Source: Nicotiana tabacum
Lineage: Eukaryota > Streptophyta > Magnoliopsida > Solanales > Solanaceae
Direction: 5' to 3'
NCBI RefSeq assembly: GCF_000715075.1
Contig: NC_134087.1
Location: 154,863,436 to 154,927,435, forward strand
DNA: 64,000 nt
Each line of letters begins with the position of its first letter. Position 1 is the stretch's first letter. This document shows positions 1 through 10,401 of this stretch, in pieces. The notes below the pieces were generated by a model. The model made no database searches and was not told where the DNA came from. It was given only the letters and a program-made list of their open reading frames with translations. The translations under genes were made by a program, and so were the position numbers.

Positions 1-471
1 GATAACAGTTGAGGATATAAATAAACAAGGCTCTTTACGGCCAATACTAAGCTATATGATGAAGAACAAGCAAGAGAACGATGGATGTAAAGGTGGCCTC
101 GGGTCAGTGCGAACAAGCAAGTTAGAAAGAAAAAAGAGAGAGAGATATTATTGCACTTGTGGAGAAAATGGAGCAACATCAGCCCTTTACAAAGTGGCAT
201 AGATTCCCCTTATATAGGAGAGGGAATACCATATAGTACAAAGTGTATTGAATGTAAAGACATGGGGATGGGACGGCTAGGCATGGTACTGGTGTCTATT
301 GACTCTAGCTGCTTGCCTCGGGAATCCCCCGTCTTCGGAACCTTCATTGGGTCGCAGACGGTCCTCGAGGGAGGGATCTTGATCGTAATTCTACAGCCTC
401 GAGATGCTGACATGACTACCCGAATGTACCTTAATTGCGGGAAATAGACCCCCCTAATTTTACCGCATACA
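1..471 (-). mobile_element. G-family LTR, partial, cut by window edge
   Basis: Read on the minus strand this begins TGTATGCGG at 471 and runs off the window at 1. It resembles the LTR at 59666-60409: both share the stretch around CTCTTTACG, the direct-strand CCCCTTATATA promoter block and the TCGAGG-rich part. Its start abuts gag codons at 472 with no polypurine tract between them. That suggests this copy inserted into an older gag, with the other flank outside the window. A deletion ending exactly at the LTR edge is the alternative. Confidence 0.65.
208..217 (-). promoter_or_regulatory. Candidate TATA box of G-family LTR
   Basis: The minus strand reads CCTATATAAGGGG here, about 255 bases inside the LTR start. 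The same block occurs at similar depth in the related LTRs near 27815 and 60110. Promoter activity is inferred. Confidence 0.5.
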
Positions 472-603
472 CACGTCTATGGGAATTTGTTCTGGTGCAT
501 CTTCAGGGTTTCGTGGTGGTACACCAACACTTGGAACAGCTACGCCACTCTCTACATGGTCCTTAAGACCGTTGTTTTCATTTGTGTTAACTGAGTTAGA
601 CAT
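472..603 (-). pseudogene. gag: gag start fragment, Tat-type element
   Basis: The minus strand opens with ATG at 603 and reads MSNSVNTNENN, then a segment with VPSVGVPPR before stopping at the LTR edge at 472. The start lies about 90 bases after a PBS, as expected for a gag leader. Only about 42 codons remain, without capsid or zinc-knuckle parts. Assignment rests on position and on resemblance to Solanaceae Tat gag N-termini known to me. It cannot make a functional protein. Confidence 0.55.
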
Positions 604-691
604 TTTGACCTTAAATCAAAGATTCTTGGACAAGAAAAAGTATGAAAATCGGGCGCCAAACTGTTTTGTAAAATAACCACTATTATTTTTA

Positions 692-709
692 GCCCCACAG
701 TGGGCGCCA
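692..709 (-). other. Primer binding site, tRNA-Lys type
   Basis: On the minus strand this reads TGGCGCCCACTGTGGGGC, complementary with one mismatch to the 3' end of plant tRNA-Lys(CTT). It sits three bases from the LTR end at 713. A partial second copy of the PBS and LTR border lies at 651-667. The tRNA-Lys primer separates this family from the tRNA-Arg-primed elements A and B. Confidence 0.7.
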
Positions 710-712
710 AAC

Positions 713-910
713 TGTTTACCTTGAAAATGGTAATTACAATTAGATTTGATTTTGTGGTTCTAAAAATATGTTATTTATTTTTATTCTAGTTGGCAGTAGA
801 TGCTAAGTGTGAGACTAGAAAATAAGATAAGAACTCGTAAGCTTTATTTATGCAAACGGAATGGTTGAAAATCGGGACCTCGAGCCAGGTTATACGGGGC
901 CTCGAGGTCG
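713..910 (-). mobile_element. G-family LTR, 3' end fragment
   Basis: Plus-strand TGTTTACC at 713 is the LTR edge next to the PBS. The following 200 bases align by eye with 59666-59880, sharing AATTAGATTTGATTT and the CCTCGAGG-rich part. It stops near 910, where the reverse transcriptase fragment of element D begins. The junction falls in shared CTCGACCTCGAGG-like sequence, which suggests microhomology-mediated joining. Confidence 0.65.
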
Positions 911-1281
911 AGATAGTCAACACACACTCTAAATTTTTCATCCTTCTTCAGAACCGCCACAATGTTGGCTAACCAGGTCGGGTACTCAACAACTCGAAGA
1001 AGCTTAGCAATTCTTTGCTTGGTAACCTTATCCTTTATCTTTAGACTCATATCTGGCTTGAATTTTCTAAGCTTCTGCTTTACCAGCAGACACATGGGGT
1101 TGGTAGGTAGCTTGTGAGCTACTATGGATGTGCTTAACCCAGTCATGTCGCCGTACGACCATGCGAAAATATCCTCATATTCGTTTAGAAAACTGATATA
1201 CTCTTCCTTCTTTGACAATGATAGATGAATGCTTAAGCGAGTTTCTTTGACTGTTTCAGAATCCCCTAACTTAACTGCCAC
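911..1281 (-). pseudogene. pol: Reverse transcriptase, N-terminal fragment (element D)
   Basis: The translation contains EDIFAWSYGDMTGLS, VAHKLPTNP, KQKLRKFKPDMS and YPTWLANIV, then CVDYLDL. These match the opening of Tat-lineage RT and align with 46342-46660 of element A. It breaks after the VCVDY motif, before the YVDD catalytic box, where LTR sequence takes over. Substitutions such as KKDEKFR for the usual KKDGK show decay. The 17 or so residues after CVDYLDLE are read from LTR DNA and are not RT. Confidence 0.85.
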
Positions 1282-1625
1282 AGTTTATTCCACGTTGGAC
1301 TTTGTTTTTTCTAAAAATTCTCTACTTCTTTGACAATTTCCTCATGTATTATATCATCCTCCAAGTCCTCCGAATAACTTTCTTGATGTTGTGTTGTCTT
1401 ATTACATGTTACAATCGTAGGTTCATCAGGATATGTAATAATTGTGTTGAAAAGAATGTAGAAAGATAATAATAAATAAATGAAAACAACAATGCATTAA
1501 AACATAAAATTGTCAACAAGTACGACTCGATGGCTTGAGTAATTATTTCAAAATAAAACACTAAATGTGTCCTAAATGGCCAAAAACATTTTAAAAATAA
1601 ATCATGCTAATTCTGCCAAGGCTAC
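1282..1625 (-). other. Protease-RT linker with intron-like stretch (element D)
   Basis: The minus strand carries an acidic linker (EDLEDDIIHEE) upstream of RT at 1282-1440. An AT-rich stretch starting with GTAGCC at 1625 follows the protease coding end. The position matches the pol intron of element A at 45899-46081. No clean AG acceptor is visible, so splicing is probably lost here. Intron identity is inferred from position. Confidence 0.5.
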
Positions 1626-2928
1626 CTAGGTACTCGGCGATCCCAGGACAGTGCAGCAGTCAAGTTCTTGAAAGCACCTCCTTCTCCCAATATCTGAATA
1701 GTAAGATCTTCCTCCTTCCCCTCATCTAAAATTGCACTGTTGTCCATATCTTCCTCATCCAGAAATAGCTTCCGCATACCGGCCAATATCTCGTCTTCCT
1801 CGGATCCCTAAATCATGTCAGTCTGGCGGAATGTCTGGTGCAATGGTAGTATGGTTGTTCTAGCGGATAGTAGTCGGTGCACCGTGGCGGTGTCCAATCC
1901 TGGTATTCTTGCACTATATATTCATACCCAAGCCCAAAGGTTTTGCCATAGTACTGTGGTTGTATGGGTCATATGATCCCCTAAATCTTTCAGTCAAGAC
2001 CCTTGCCTGGTTCATACCCCGACCACATCAGTATCCTTTCTATCTTGATGCTTCACTATCGATCCTTCAAAATTTTGTTTACCCATTCAATGTGGTTGTA
2101 TGTTTCTCCTCCCAATGTCCTCATGTTTTCGATGAATGGCACAGTATGGTTGGTGTAAATAGGGTTGCTTCTATTTCCATGAATGATCACCTCCTAATGA
2201 TTTCACTCGAACTTCACAACTTGGTGCAGGGTAGAAGCGACTGCCCCATCTATGTGTATCCATGGTCGTCCCAACAATAGGTTGTAGGTGGCAGATATGT
2301 CTAGTACTTGGGATTTGACATCAAAGCAAGTCGGACCCATCTGTAGATCAATGTTGATTTCTCCGATAGTGGCTCTCTAAGATCCATCAAATGCTTTCAC
2401 GTTCATGCTTCCCATCTATATCTCATGCAGGCCTTTACCTAATCATTTTAGAGTGGTCAGCGGGCATATGTTCAGGCTTGAACCTCCATCTATGAGGACC
2501 ATAGCAATGAACTTGTCTTCAAATTGCATAGTGATGTACAACGTTTTGTTGTGGCTCAATCCTTCGGGCAGTAACTAATCTTCGTGGAAAGTAATTTTGT
2601 GTCTCTCCAATACTTGTCCAACCATGTTATCCATCTTCCCACTGGTGATACCGGCGGGTACATAAGATTCACTTAACACTTTCATTAAGGCATTCTTGTG
2701 CGCGTCTGAATTTTGCAACAATGACAAAATGGATATCTGGGCGGGGGTTTTGTTTAGGTGATCAACAACAGAATATTCCCTCACCTGTAGCTTCCTCCAA
2801 AGATCGTCAGTGCTCTTCTTAACGACATGTGGTTTAGATGTAGCTTCTTTATTTGGTCCCCCGAGATTCTCAGATGTGTAAACTCTTCCATTTCTAGTCA
2901 TGCCTTGCGCATAACATGTCACCTCCAT
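1626..2928 (-). pseudogene. pro: Retroelement aspartic protease region (element D)
   Basis: The minus strand encodes a stretch with REYSVVDHLNKTPAQISILSLL (2575-2928), then ALMKVLSESYVP, the active-site-like LIDGGSSLNICPL near 2476-2510 and LLLGRPWIH near 2250-2280. This is the order found at 44690-45230 in element A. DGGS stands for the retroviral-type D-S/T-G-A/S motif; the same region in A has DNGSS. Stops, for example a TGA inside the segment after NICPLTTLK, and frame changes interrupt it. It would process Gag-Pol in an intact element. Confidence 0.8.
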
Positions 2929-4436
2929 TTTGGCTTTTTCTTTTCTTCTCTCCTTTACAACATAATCCTATTGGACAGCATTGTACTTATAAGACAGTAT
3001 GGGAGCTAGCATCACAGTGAAGGGCGCAACTACCTTGACCTCAAACGGTGCATGGGTTTGTACCACAATCGGCGAGAGGGTGACAGGAGATGTTTTGGGA
3101 GTACCCCCTTCTTTAATAAGTCCAATGGATCCCTCCTTGCCCTATTCCTCATCAGTTTTTATCACATTCACTCTCTCGCCTCTATGATCCCGGAGAGGGT
3201 TATTATGGATATTTTGTGTGGCTTCCTTTACCTGTATAGCCAAGGTGCCGATCAGTGTATGAATCTTATCCTTCAACATGTGGCATTATTCAATGGTATG
3301 ACCCTTCATTCCTTAATAATAGGCACAAGTTTTGTAGGGGTTAACCCAGTAGGAAGGGTTCTCAACAGCAACAGCAAAAATAGAGGTGGTGTTAACCAGT
3401 GGCCTTTAGTCTCTCATAGAGTTGGGCTATGGGTTCAGCGATTGGGATGTATTTTCTAAGAGCTCTGAGGTCAAAGATTGGTCGTGTCTTTGGGTAATTT
3501 TGGCGCGCAGGCAGAGGTGAATGGTAACATACAGGTTGGGTATTATATGTATGGTAAGTGGTGGCAGGGTATTTGTTTTTTAGAGGTGATGGTTGATATT
3601 CGGGTAGAGGTGTTTGGTATGTAAGGGGAGACTTAGGGCCCTTGGCTACCATCACGGCACCCGCTTCTTTCTTCTTCGAAATACCTCCTGATTTAGGCTT
3701 TGTTTGTGGCTTGCAATGCCTCAAAATTGGTCATCATCCCACTCTTGATTCCTTCTTCTATCCTTTCTCCTAACTTGATGATGTCTGAGAACTTGTGATT
3801 CTCGATAACCATCAACCTTTCATAATACCGCGGATCTTGAGCTCTAACAAAGAACTTGTTCATTTTTTCTTCTTCATGTGGCAGCCTCACCTTGACGGGC
3901 TCTGATCTCCAACGAGTAGCATATTTGTAGAAGGTTTATGTTGGCTTATTCTTGAGGTTCTGAATATAGAAAACGTCTGACACGTTTTCAATATTGAATC
4001 TGAATCTGTCCATGAAATCTGATGCCATGCTCACCCAATTCTCCTACTTTGTCCTATTCTAACTGAATACCAAGATAATGCATGTCCTATAAGAATTTGC
4101 ATGAATAGTTTCAAACGGATTTGTTCATTCTTACCCACTCTTACAAGCTTGTCACAGTAGGTTCTCAGATGTACCTTTGGATCCCTAGTGCCATCAAACA
4201 TCTCAAACTTGGGGGGGGGGGGGGGGGGTTGTAACCCTCCAGCAATTCTACATCTAGCTGGATACACAAATCTTTGTAGTTTAAACCTTCAACACCCTTC
4301 CCACCTTCAACACTCTACACTCTCCCTATTAGTTTCTTGAGTTCTTCTGCCATGTTTCGAATGAGTAGGTCCTTCTCGGTCGGCTCGGGTATGTATAGGG
4401 TTTGTTATGTGTTATAGGATAAGGTTTACACATATA
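2929..4436 (-). pseudogene. gag: gag, capsid to nucleocapsid part (element D)
   Basis: Broken minus-strand frames include KFEMFDGTRDPKVHLRTYCD (4031-4267), FFVRAQDPRYYERLMVIENH and KLGERIEEGIKSGM (3693-3890), a proline and tyrosine-rich segment (3392-3724), and a CAYY-x-GMKGHTIE zinc-knuckle-like motif near 3270-3320. This is the usual plant gypsy gag order. Element C interrupts the N-terminal side at 4441. Several frame changes show long neglect. Confidence 0.8.
4211..4228. repeat. G18 homopolymer inside old gag
   Basis: Eighteen consecutive G on the plus strand, read as prolines by the minus-strand gag frame. Length may be uncertain because of sequencing or assembly slippage. Confidence 0.85.
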
Positions 4437-5439
4437 TCAGGTGTCGCGCCCCCCTTTTCCCCTTTTTGATGGGGAAGTCCGGGTTTCGATATTCATGGGG
4501 GAAATAACTCATTTCCTTTTTGGGAATTGGGTATTTGAAGAGTCGCCACCTAAAGAATTATGGTGTGTTAGGGAACCTAGAGCGATAAGCTCTTATAACT
4601 AGTTTGCATTACTAGAGATTTAGGGCAAGGGCTTGAAATCATCTTGAGGGGAAGGTGTTAGGCACCCCTCACGGTCCACAACGGTGGGTCCCGGTCGAAC
4701 TTAAACTATGTGAATTAGTCGTGTTAACAAATAAACGTTTTAACACATATTTGCAAATAAAAGCATGTTTTTGACATTCTAAGTACATGTATGATTCAAG
4801 TAATGAAAGTAAGGGCAAAGGGTTTGAACAATTTGCCCATATTTAAAGAAAGCAAATTCATTAAACAACGGGAGTTGGGAAGAAGGGGTCCTAGGTTGGT
4901 TAGCCTACAGTATCATACCCACACAATGCCCGATAATCACTCCTCAATGAGGGGCTACACGTGACATTAGCACGTAGTCATCATATCCTTACTACTCAAT
5001 TCCCTCCCTTTGGTCATAACCTAAAGCGTTCTAGCAACCTTGAAAGATATCCTATGCATGCACTACCGCCCCTTCCTTGTGGCCCTGGAGTTATTTAGAA
5101 CCTCTAATTTAGGTAGTTCTAGACCATCCTAAGTTACATAAAGGAGAAAAATCTAGGCGCCAATCAAAACAGTTAGGACTGCATTAAAGAGAACAATTAA
5201 AGGCTCACATTTACCTCCACAAACATAACAAGTAAGTGCACGTCTCAAATAACAGTTTCAGGTATTTAAGAGAAAACCTTAGAACATGATATCTAGGTGA
5301 GCAGAGTGTATACAATACTGAATTAGGACCAAAGTGTCAAAGGCCTATTCAGCTTGCCTACTTATTTTAGACCTGTTTGAATATGAGCAGTCATAGATAA
5401 CATAACATAGTTTTACAGTTGCAGGATTTTTAAGCGCTC

Positions 5440-6030
5440 TATAGGCTTGCCTAAGTGTATAATAGTGATGTCCTATGAGCATGGTATCTATTATTGATTA
5501 GGAATGAAGTAAATCAGTAAACAATTTTAAACGGGTAATTTGGATCCTATAGGCATGCTTTCTAGTGATATTGATTAAAACAAAAAGAGTAGATTAGTTA
5601 ATTAAATTGATTCAGAACTTACTAGTATAAGCTTAGAGTTAAACTGATTTTAGGTCTAACTAAACTAGTTTTAGATCCTATAGGCATGATTTCTATTTTA
5701 ACATAAAGTGAAGCAAGCAGGATTTATTTGATCAAAGCGAAATCTATATAGGCATGATTTCTATTAAAACTGATTTTAATCATATAGGCATGATTTCTAA
5801 GGAGACGAATTTGAATGCATGCTGTAATGGAACCTGAACTTCAATTACTTTATACCCTATAGGCATGATATCTAATTATAAAGCTGATTTAGATCCTATA
5901 GGAATGGCTTCTAATTGTGTGAAAGTAAGCATGCAGATTTTATTTAGACCAAAGCAGATCCTATATGGGCATATTATCTAACAAACACATTTGAATCGAA
6001 ATAGACCCTATAGGCAAGTTATCTACCCAA
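5440..6030 (-). repeat. Dispersed CTATAGGCATG motif cluster
   Basis: About nine copies of a roughly 20-base motif, consensus CCTATAGGCATGATTTCTA on the plus strand, recur at 25-120 base spacing inside the C LTR. The core CCTATAGG is palindromic. Intervening sequence is unrelated, so this is not a simple tandem array. A similar cluster lies in the D LTR at 31465-32070. Function unknown. Confidence 0.7.
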
Positions 6031-7110
6031 TTTTACCCACAATATGCAACTACCCTCCCTTTTCACTAATTACTCCACTGTTTGTTTGTAATAATTATTA
6101 CAGACTAAGAATTAAATATAAATTACATAAATATAATAGAAAATAAGCTATAGGGAGCTTGAAGCAGGCCCAAAACAATCATGGTGTACCAAGCCTTTAC
6201 TAGTCTCAAATGCCCAAAGTTCCATAGCCCAATTCACGTATAAGCATATCAGAGTTCCCTAAGGACCTCAAGGATCTCGGGCAGTGCTTACACCCAGACT
6301 TTCCTCAAACAAAGAATTATTATGTGTGGTGTGGAAGTGCCAGCCCTAATATGCCAGAGTTTAGAGAGATCTCAAGGGTCTCAAAGTAGTACACATATCA
6401 GAGGGGCAGGACTTAGTAAGCTAAGAGTAATATGAGAGTGCATAATGATTTGAAAGAATTTGGTAAGCATTAGCAAGAGGGCCTTAGGAATGAAAAAGGA
6501 TTTTCTGAAACCAGTACATAGTTAGGGTGGAAAACAATTTGAGAAAACATAAAGAACATTTTCTGGGATCAGAGAGCAAGTCATAGAACACACAGTTTCA
6601 GAACAGACTTCACACAATGAGAAAGGGGTAGGGGACACCTATAGTGCACCTTAGTGATGGCAAACAAGTACACAGATTCCTCAAGGAGTTAGGGAATTGA
6701 CAAGATAGTTACAAAGTTATGTTGAGAACACACATGTCTTAGATACAAATAGGACCTCATTAGTGAAGTAGAGCAAGTTAGACTTAGATGAAAAAACTAG
6801 ACAAACACTTCATGAAGAATTCAAGGTTTTAGAAATACTAATCATATACAGAACAAGCAGAATTTAGACATGCTGGGTGACACAGTAAACACACAATGCA
6901 GCTTGGACATACTAGTGAACAAATTATCTAAAGCAGGATTGGCATGCTAAACAGTATACTAGCTATAGTTATTAACAGAATAAAATTAAACACGCTGAGT
7001 GATACAATAATCTAAGCGTGCTGATTGCTCATTGAATAGAATAGCAAATAGAACTGGAAATCACAACTAATGAACTGCAGCAACAAAGAAAAACATATAG
7101 TTTTGGAATG

Positions 7111-7166
7111 GGAATTGAATCAGGACATACCAGTTAAGGGAATTGAATCAGGACATACCAGTTAAG
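7111..7166. repeat. 28-base direct tandem duplication
   Basis: Two adjacent identical copies beginning GGAATTGAATCAGG, at 7111 and 7139, in the C LTR just before the inserted foreign fragment. Confidence 0.85.
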
Positions 7167-7329
7167 GAAAAACTCATTTCATAACTCGTTTCATTTTTGC
7201 TAAACTGCCCCCTTTATGGCTTTCATTTTTCTTACTGTGGCTATCCTTGTGAACTGGTTATACCGATTCCTTGTGATTTGAGGTTTTGGAGTGGATTCAC
7301 TCGCTATATTTTGTATTGTTGTCATTGTT

Positions 7330-7600
7330 ATTGTTGTGCAGTTGTGGTTGTTGGCACACGAGGTCTTTGTCATGTGGTTGTGGTTGTTGGTGCACGAGTT
7401 CTCTACCATACGGTTGTGATTGTGTTGGTGCACGAGGTCTCTGCCATGCGGTTGTGGTTGTTGGTCCATGAGGTCTCTGCCGTGCGTTTGTGGTAGTTGG
7501 TGCACGAGGTCTCTGCCGTGCGATTGTGGTTGTGTTGTGCACGAGGTCTCTGCCATGCGATTTTTGTTGAGGGGTTGCACGAGGTCTTTACCGTGCAATT
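7330..7600 (+). repeat. Tandem repeat with GCACGAGGTCTCTGCC core
   Basis: Six or so units of about 35-45 bases share GCACGAGGTCTCTGCC followed by GTGC or ATGC. Where GTGC follows, GCACG and CGTGC can pair as a five-base stem around a 10-base loop. Units are diverged and spaced by GT-rich text. ORFs on both strands arise from the repeat. Confidence 0.75.
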
Positions 7601-8364
7601 GTTACTATTTATATATTGCACATGTGGCGTAACATGGCGAGATATGTTTATATACTTATATGTGGGTTGCGCATGTGGCGAAATAAGGTGGGAACATTAT
7701 AATGCACGTGTGGTGAAACAAGGCGGGCACTTATTACGTTATTATTTGCACGTGTGGCGAGACAAGGTGGGCTATGTCATGGATTGATTGTGAGGATTCG
7801 TGATGGCCTGGGGGCATTCCTGTTTGTTTAATATTGTGATAGTGGTACGCTTACCTGTATGAGCTTTATCTCGTGAAAGTTGTGAGGAAACATCATATGT
7901 GTTGTCTTCTCTTCTCCTTACGTCTATTAGCTAGTAGGAATTTTGTTAGAGTACTTGCACAAGCATACACATAGTTGAACACTTCTATTGGATGTGAAGT
8001 CCTCCTAATTTTTCTTAGTATAGATATACACCCTCATTTACTTATTATATATGTGAGAGTGGCCCTGGTTAGCAAGTGAGTTTTCAGTATGACCATGAGG
8101 CTGATGGGGGCACAGGATGCCAAGTGTTAGATTTCAGGTACTGGGACTCGTGAGTTGTAATTGTCCGAGATTCGGTATCTTGTGGAAATTGTTGGATAAG
8201 ACCTAATGTGAACACTGTCGTAGGATCTGAGTTATTGCTTACCTTTATTGTATTGTGACTCTAGGATTTGGGTTGTGTTTTTACTCGCTCTTCTGTGTCA
8301 TTATTTTTGTATTTCGTGTTGCTTGCGGTTTTCTTCCCTTATTGAGATTGTAGTATTATTAGCC

Positions 8365-8365
<1 letters not shown>

Positions 8366-8428
<63 letters not shown>
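8366..8428. repeat. TA dinucleotide microsatellite
   Basis: About 31 uninterrupted TA repeats. The apparent IY-rich reading frame across it is an artefact. Confidence 0.95.
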
Positions 8429-8429
<1 letters not shown>

Positions 8430-9782
8430 TGGGACGTTGTTCCTATATTTGTACAGTTTATTGGACCGGTAGGTGTCTTGACTGTTCCTCGTCACTACTC
8501 TACCGAGGTTAGTCTTGATACTTACTGGACACCGCTGTAGTGTGCTCATGCTACTCTTCTGCACATTTTTGTTGTGCAGATCTAGGTACTTCCACTCAGT
8601 TCTATCATCCTTGGGAGGAGGCATTTCTGTAGACACTTTGAGGTATATCTGCCGCGTCCGCAGACCGAGGAGTCCCTTTCTATCTTTCTGTAATAAGTAT
8701 AGCCCTTCAGTATTTTCCCCTTGTTTAAACATTTCTGGATTTAGAGCTTCTTATGTATCTCTTAGCTTGTGATTCATGAGATTCCGGGTCTTGGGAATTG
8801 TTGTTAGCGTCGAGAGTTGTTATTGTATGTGCCGAGCGGCACCTTAAACACTGTTTCATTTTACTATTTCGGCTTTTAATTATTTCTTCCGCAATTATTG
8901 TTTACATTTTGCATTATTAGGATTACCTGATAGTAGAGACTAGGTGCCATCACGATGGTTCATGGAGGGCGAACCGGGGTCGTGACACAAGTAGAAGCTT
9001 CGTACAGCCATATGATGCAATAGATCGGACAGGGATTCAAAGGATCAGGGTTGATTTTGGGGGACGACGATTAGGGTTAGGGGTTGATTTCAGAGAGAAC
9101 TAGAGAGGAGGGGATCCAAGGGCGGCCGTATGGAGAAAATGATTAGGGTTTAGGGGGTCGTGTGATTAAAAAAAAGGCAAGTGTTGATGTGGACCGTTGA
9201 TCTAAAGGATCAACGGCCACGATTTGATGGGGATCTTGGGTCAGGTAGGTACAGATTGGGCTTGGGTAATTGGGCTGGTATTAAAGGGGTTAAAATTGGG
9301 CTGATTTAATAGGCTAGGTCCAAAATAAAAAGGGGCTATTTGTTAAATACCTTATTTAATTGATAAAACAATTTTAAATAATGGCTAATAAATTATAAAA
9401 AAAATGATTTTTATGCTTGAAAATGTTTTAAAGTAATTACTTAATATTTAAAAAATATAAAATACTATGTTTCGATAAAATAATATAATAATGCAAGCAT
9501 AGGCTATAATTGCAAAGTAATTGCAATTATATCCTAAAAATACATATGTGGCTATTTGTGCAATAATTAAAACTTAATACGAATTCAAATGATAAAATTA
9601 AGCCATAAAAATTATTAAAATTATTTTTTGATGCAATTTTGCAATTATTTATATGAATAAAATACTGAGATAAATTAATTAAAAATGTAAAAATTATGGA
9701 AAAATACCAATTGATGATAATGCGTAGTTTTAAAGGTATATACGCATTTTAAAATATTATAGGGAAAAATTGGGTATTAACA

Positions 9783-9798
9783 GCTGCCCTTCTTTACC
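9783..9798 (-). other. Polypurine tract of element C
   Basis: The minus strand reads GGTAAAGAAGGGCAGC directly before the LTR start TGTTAATA. It resembles the tracts before the A and B 3' LTRs. It would prime plus-strand synthesis. Confidence 0.75.
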
Positions 9799-10396
9799 AG
9801 GGAAGGATGAAAAGAGTTTTCGGGTAAAGAAATAATGGCCAATTTTGACCGGATGGGATGTTTTGAAAGATAGAGGCCGGACTCTGGTCTTTGAGCTGCC
9901 TACATATCCCTGGTCTTACGGGAATCAGGCCATGTGTAGCTCTAGATTCATTGGCAGAATATACCGATGAAGTCGTTACAAGAACGGACACAGGATTTTG
10001 GAGTGGATGCAAGAGTAGTTATGGTGAACGGTCCAGGTTTGAGATAGTTGAAGGATTTGGAGCGAGGTCGCTCCTGCTAGGATAGCGGTTGCTTGCTAGT
10101 CACCTGCAGATAAAGAGATGCTACGAATATGTATTTGTGCGAAAATTTAAACATGATGCAGATTCCCTTTGGGACCATAAAAGTTGTCTTCGGACGGTTT
10201 AAGGATGACATCATCAGACCATGATGTCCCGGGCCATGAATTGTTCAGTGAGGGATTCGCAGGCCATAAAATGATGTTCTCGGGACATGAAGATGGTGCC
10301 TCCGAACCATGACGCTTTTGAATAATGATATGCAAATTTGAGAGTTCCTCAGGCCATGGCATGGTGTCTTCCGGCTATGAGGATGATGTCTTTTAG
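9799..10396 (-). other. Element C 3' noncoding region, LTR side
   Basis: No coding frame is supportable. It holds one copy of the recurrent two-stem motif (9897-9942) and repeated text about CCATGATG or GGACATGAAG between 10180 and 10380. Element B interrupts it at 10401; the rest continues at 22869. Confidence 0.6.
9897..9942 (-). other. Two-stem hairpin motif, copy C2
   Basis: Minus-strand reading: outer arms CTACA and TGTAG, inner arms TCCC and GGGA, plus flanking GAGC and GCTC that also pair. The shared CTGATTC lies between the outer and inner 5' arms. It lies about 115 bases before the 3' LTR. Confidence 0.6.
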
Positions 10397-10401
10397 ACTA
10401 T

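Larger units (their letters stand above)
7185..8988 (+). mobile_element. Chromovirus-type LTR-end fragment inserted in C LTR
   Basis: This segment is absent from the other C LTR. It ends with GGTGCCATCACGATGG and then GGGTCGTGACA near 8985, a text I recognise as the 3' end of abundant Solanaceae gypsy LTRs of the Del/Tekay type. The right junction at CAAGT matches the uninterrupted LTR at 25785. The left edge is uncertain and I see no matching duplication there. It holds a repeat array at 7330-7600 and a TA tract. Overlapping short ORFs here are repeat by-products. Confidence 0.5.
4442..9782 (-). mobile_element. 3' LTR of element C, with insertion
   Basis: The minus strand starts TGTTAATACCC at 9782 and ends GGCGCGACA at 4442. 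The part 8988-9782 matches 25785-26576, the other LTR. The interior around 7185-8988 is foreign sequence. A PBS-core copy, AGAGTCGCCA on the plus strand, lies at 4539-4548. No gene is visible apart from the insertion. The TTAGGGTTTAGG-like text near 9145 is too short to be telomeric. Confidence 0.75.

Noticed and set aside
1909..2280. 123-codon plus-strand frame
   Set aside because: Opposite strand of protease coding sequence (LLLGRPWIH on the minus strand).
7197..7787. Several overlapping frames on both strands with HGRDLVHQ-like or LPCGCGCW-like repeats
   Set aside because: Products of the 35-45 base tandem repeat; no domain.
9140..9165. Telomere-like TTAGGGTTTAGGG, also near 25945 and 58770
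   Set aside because: Only one or two heptamers, inside LTR sequence.
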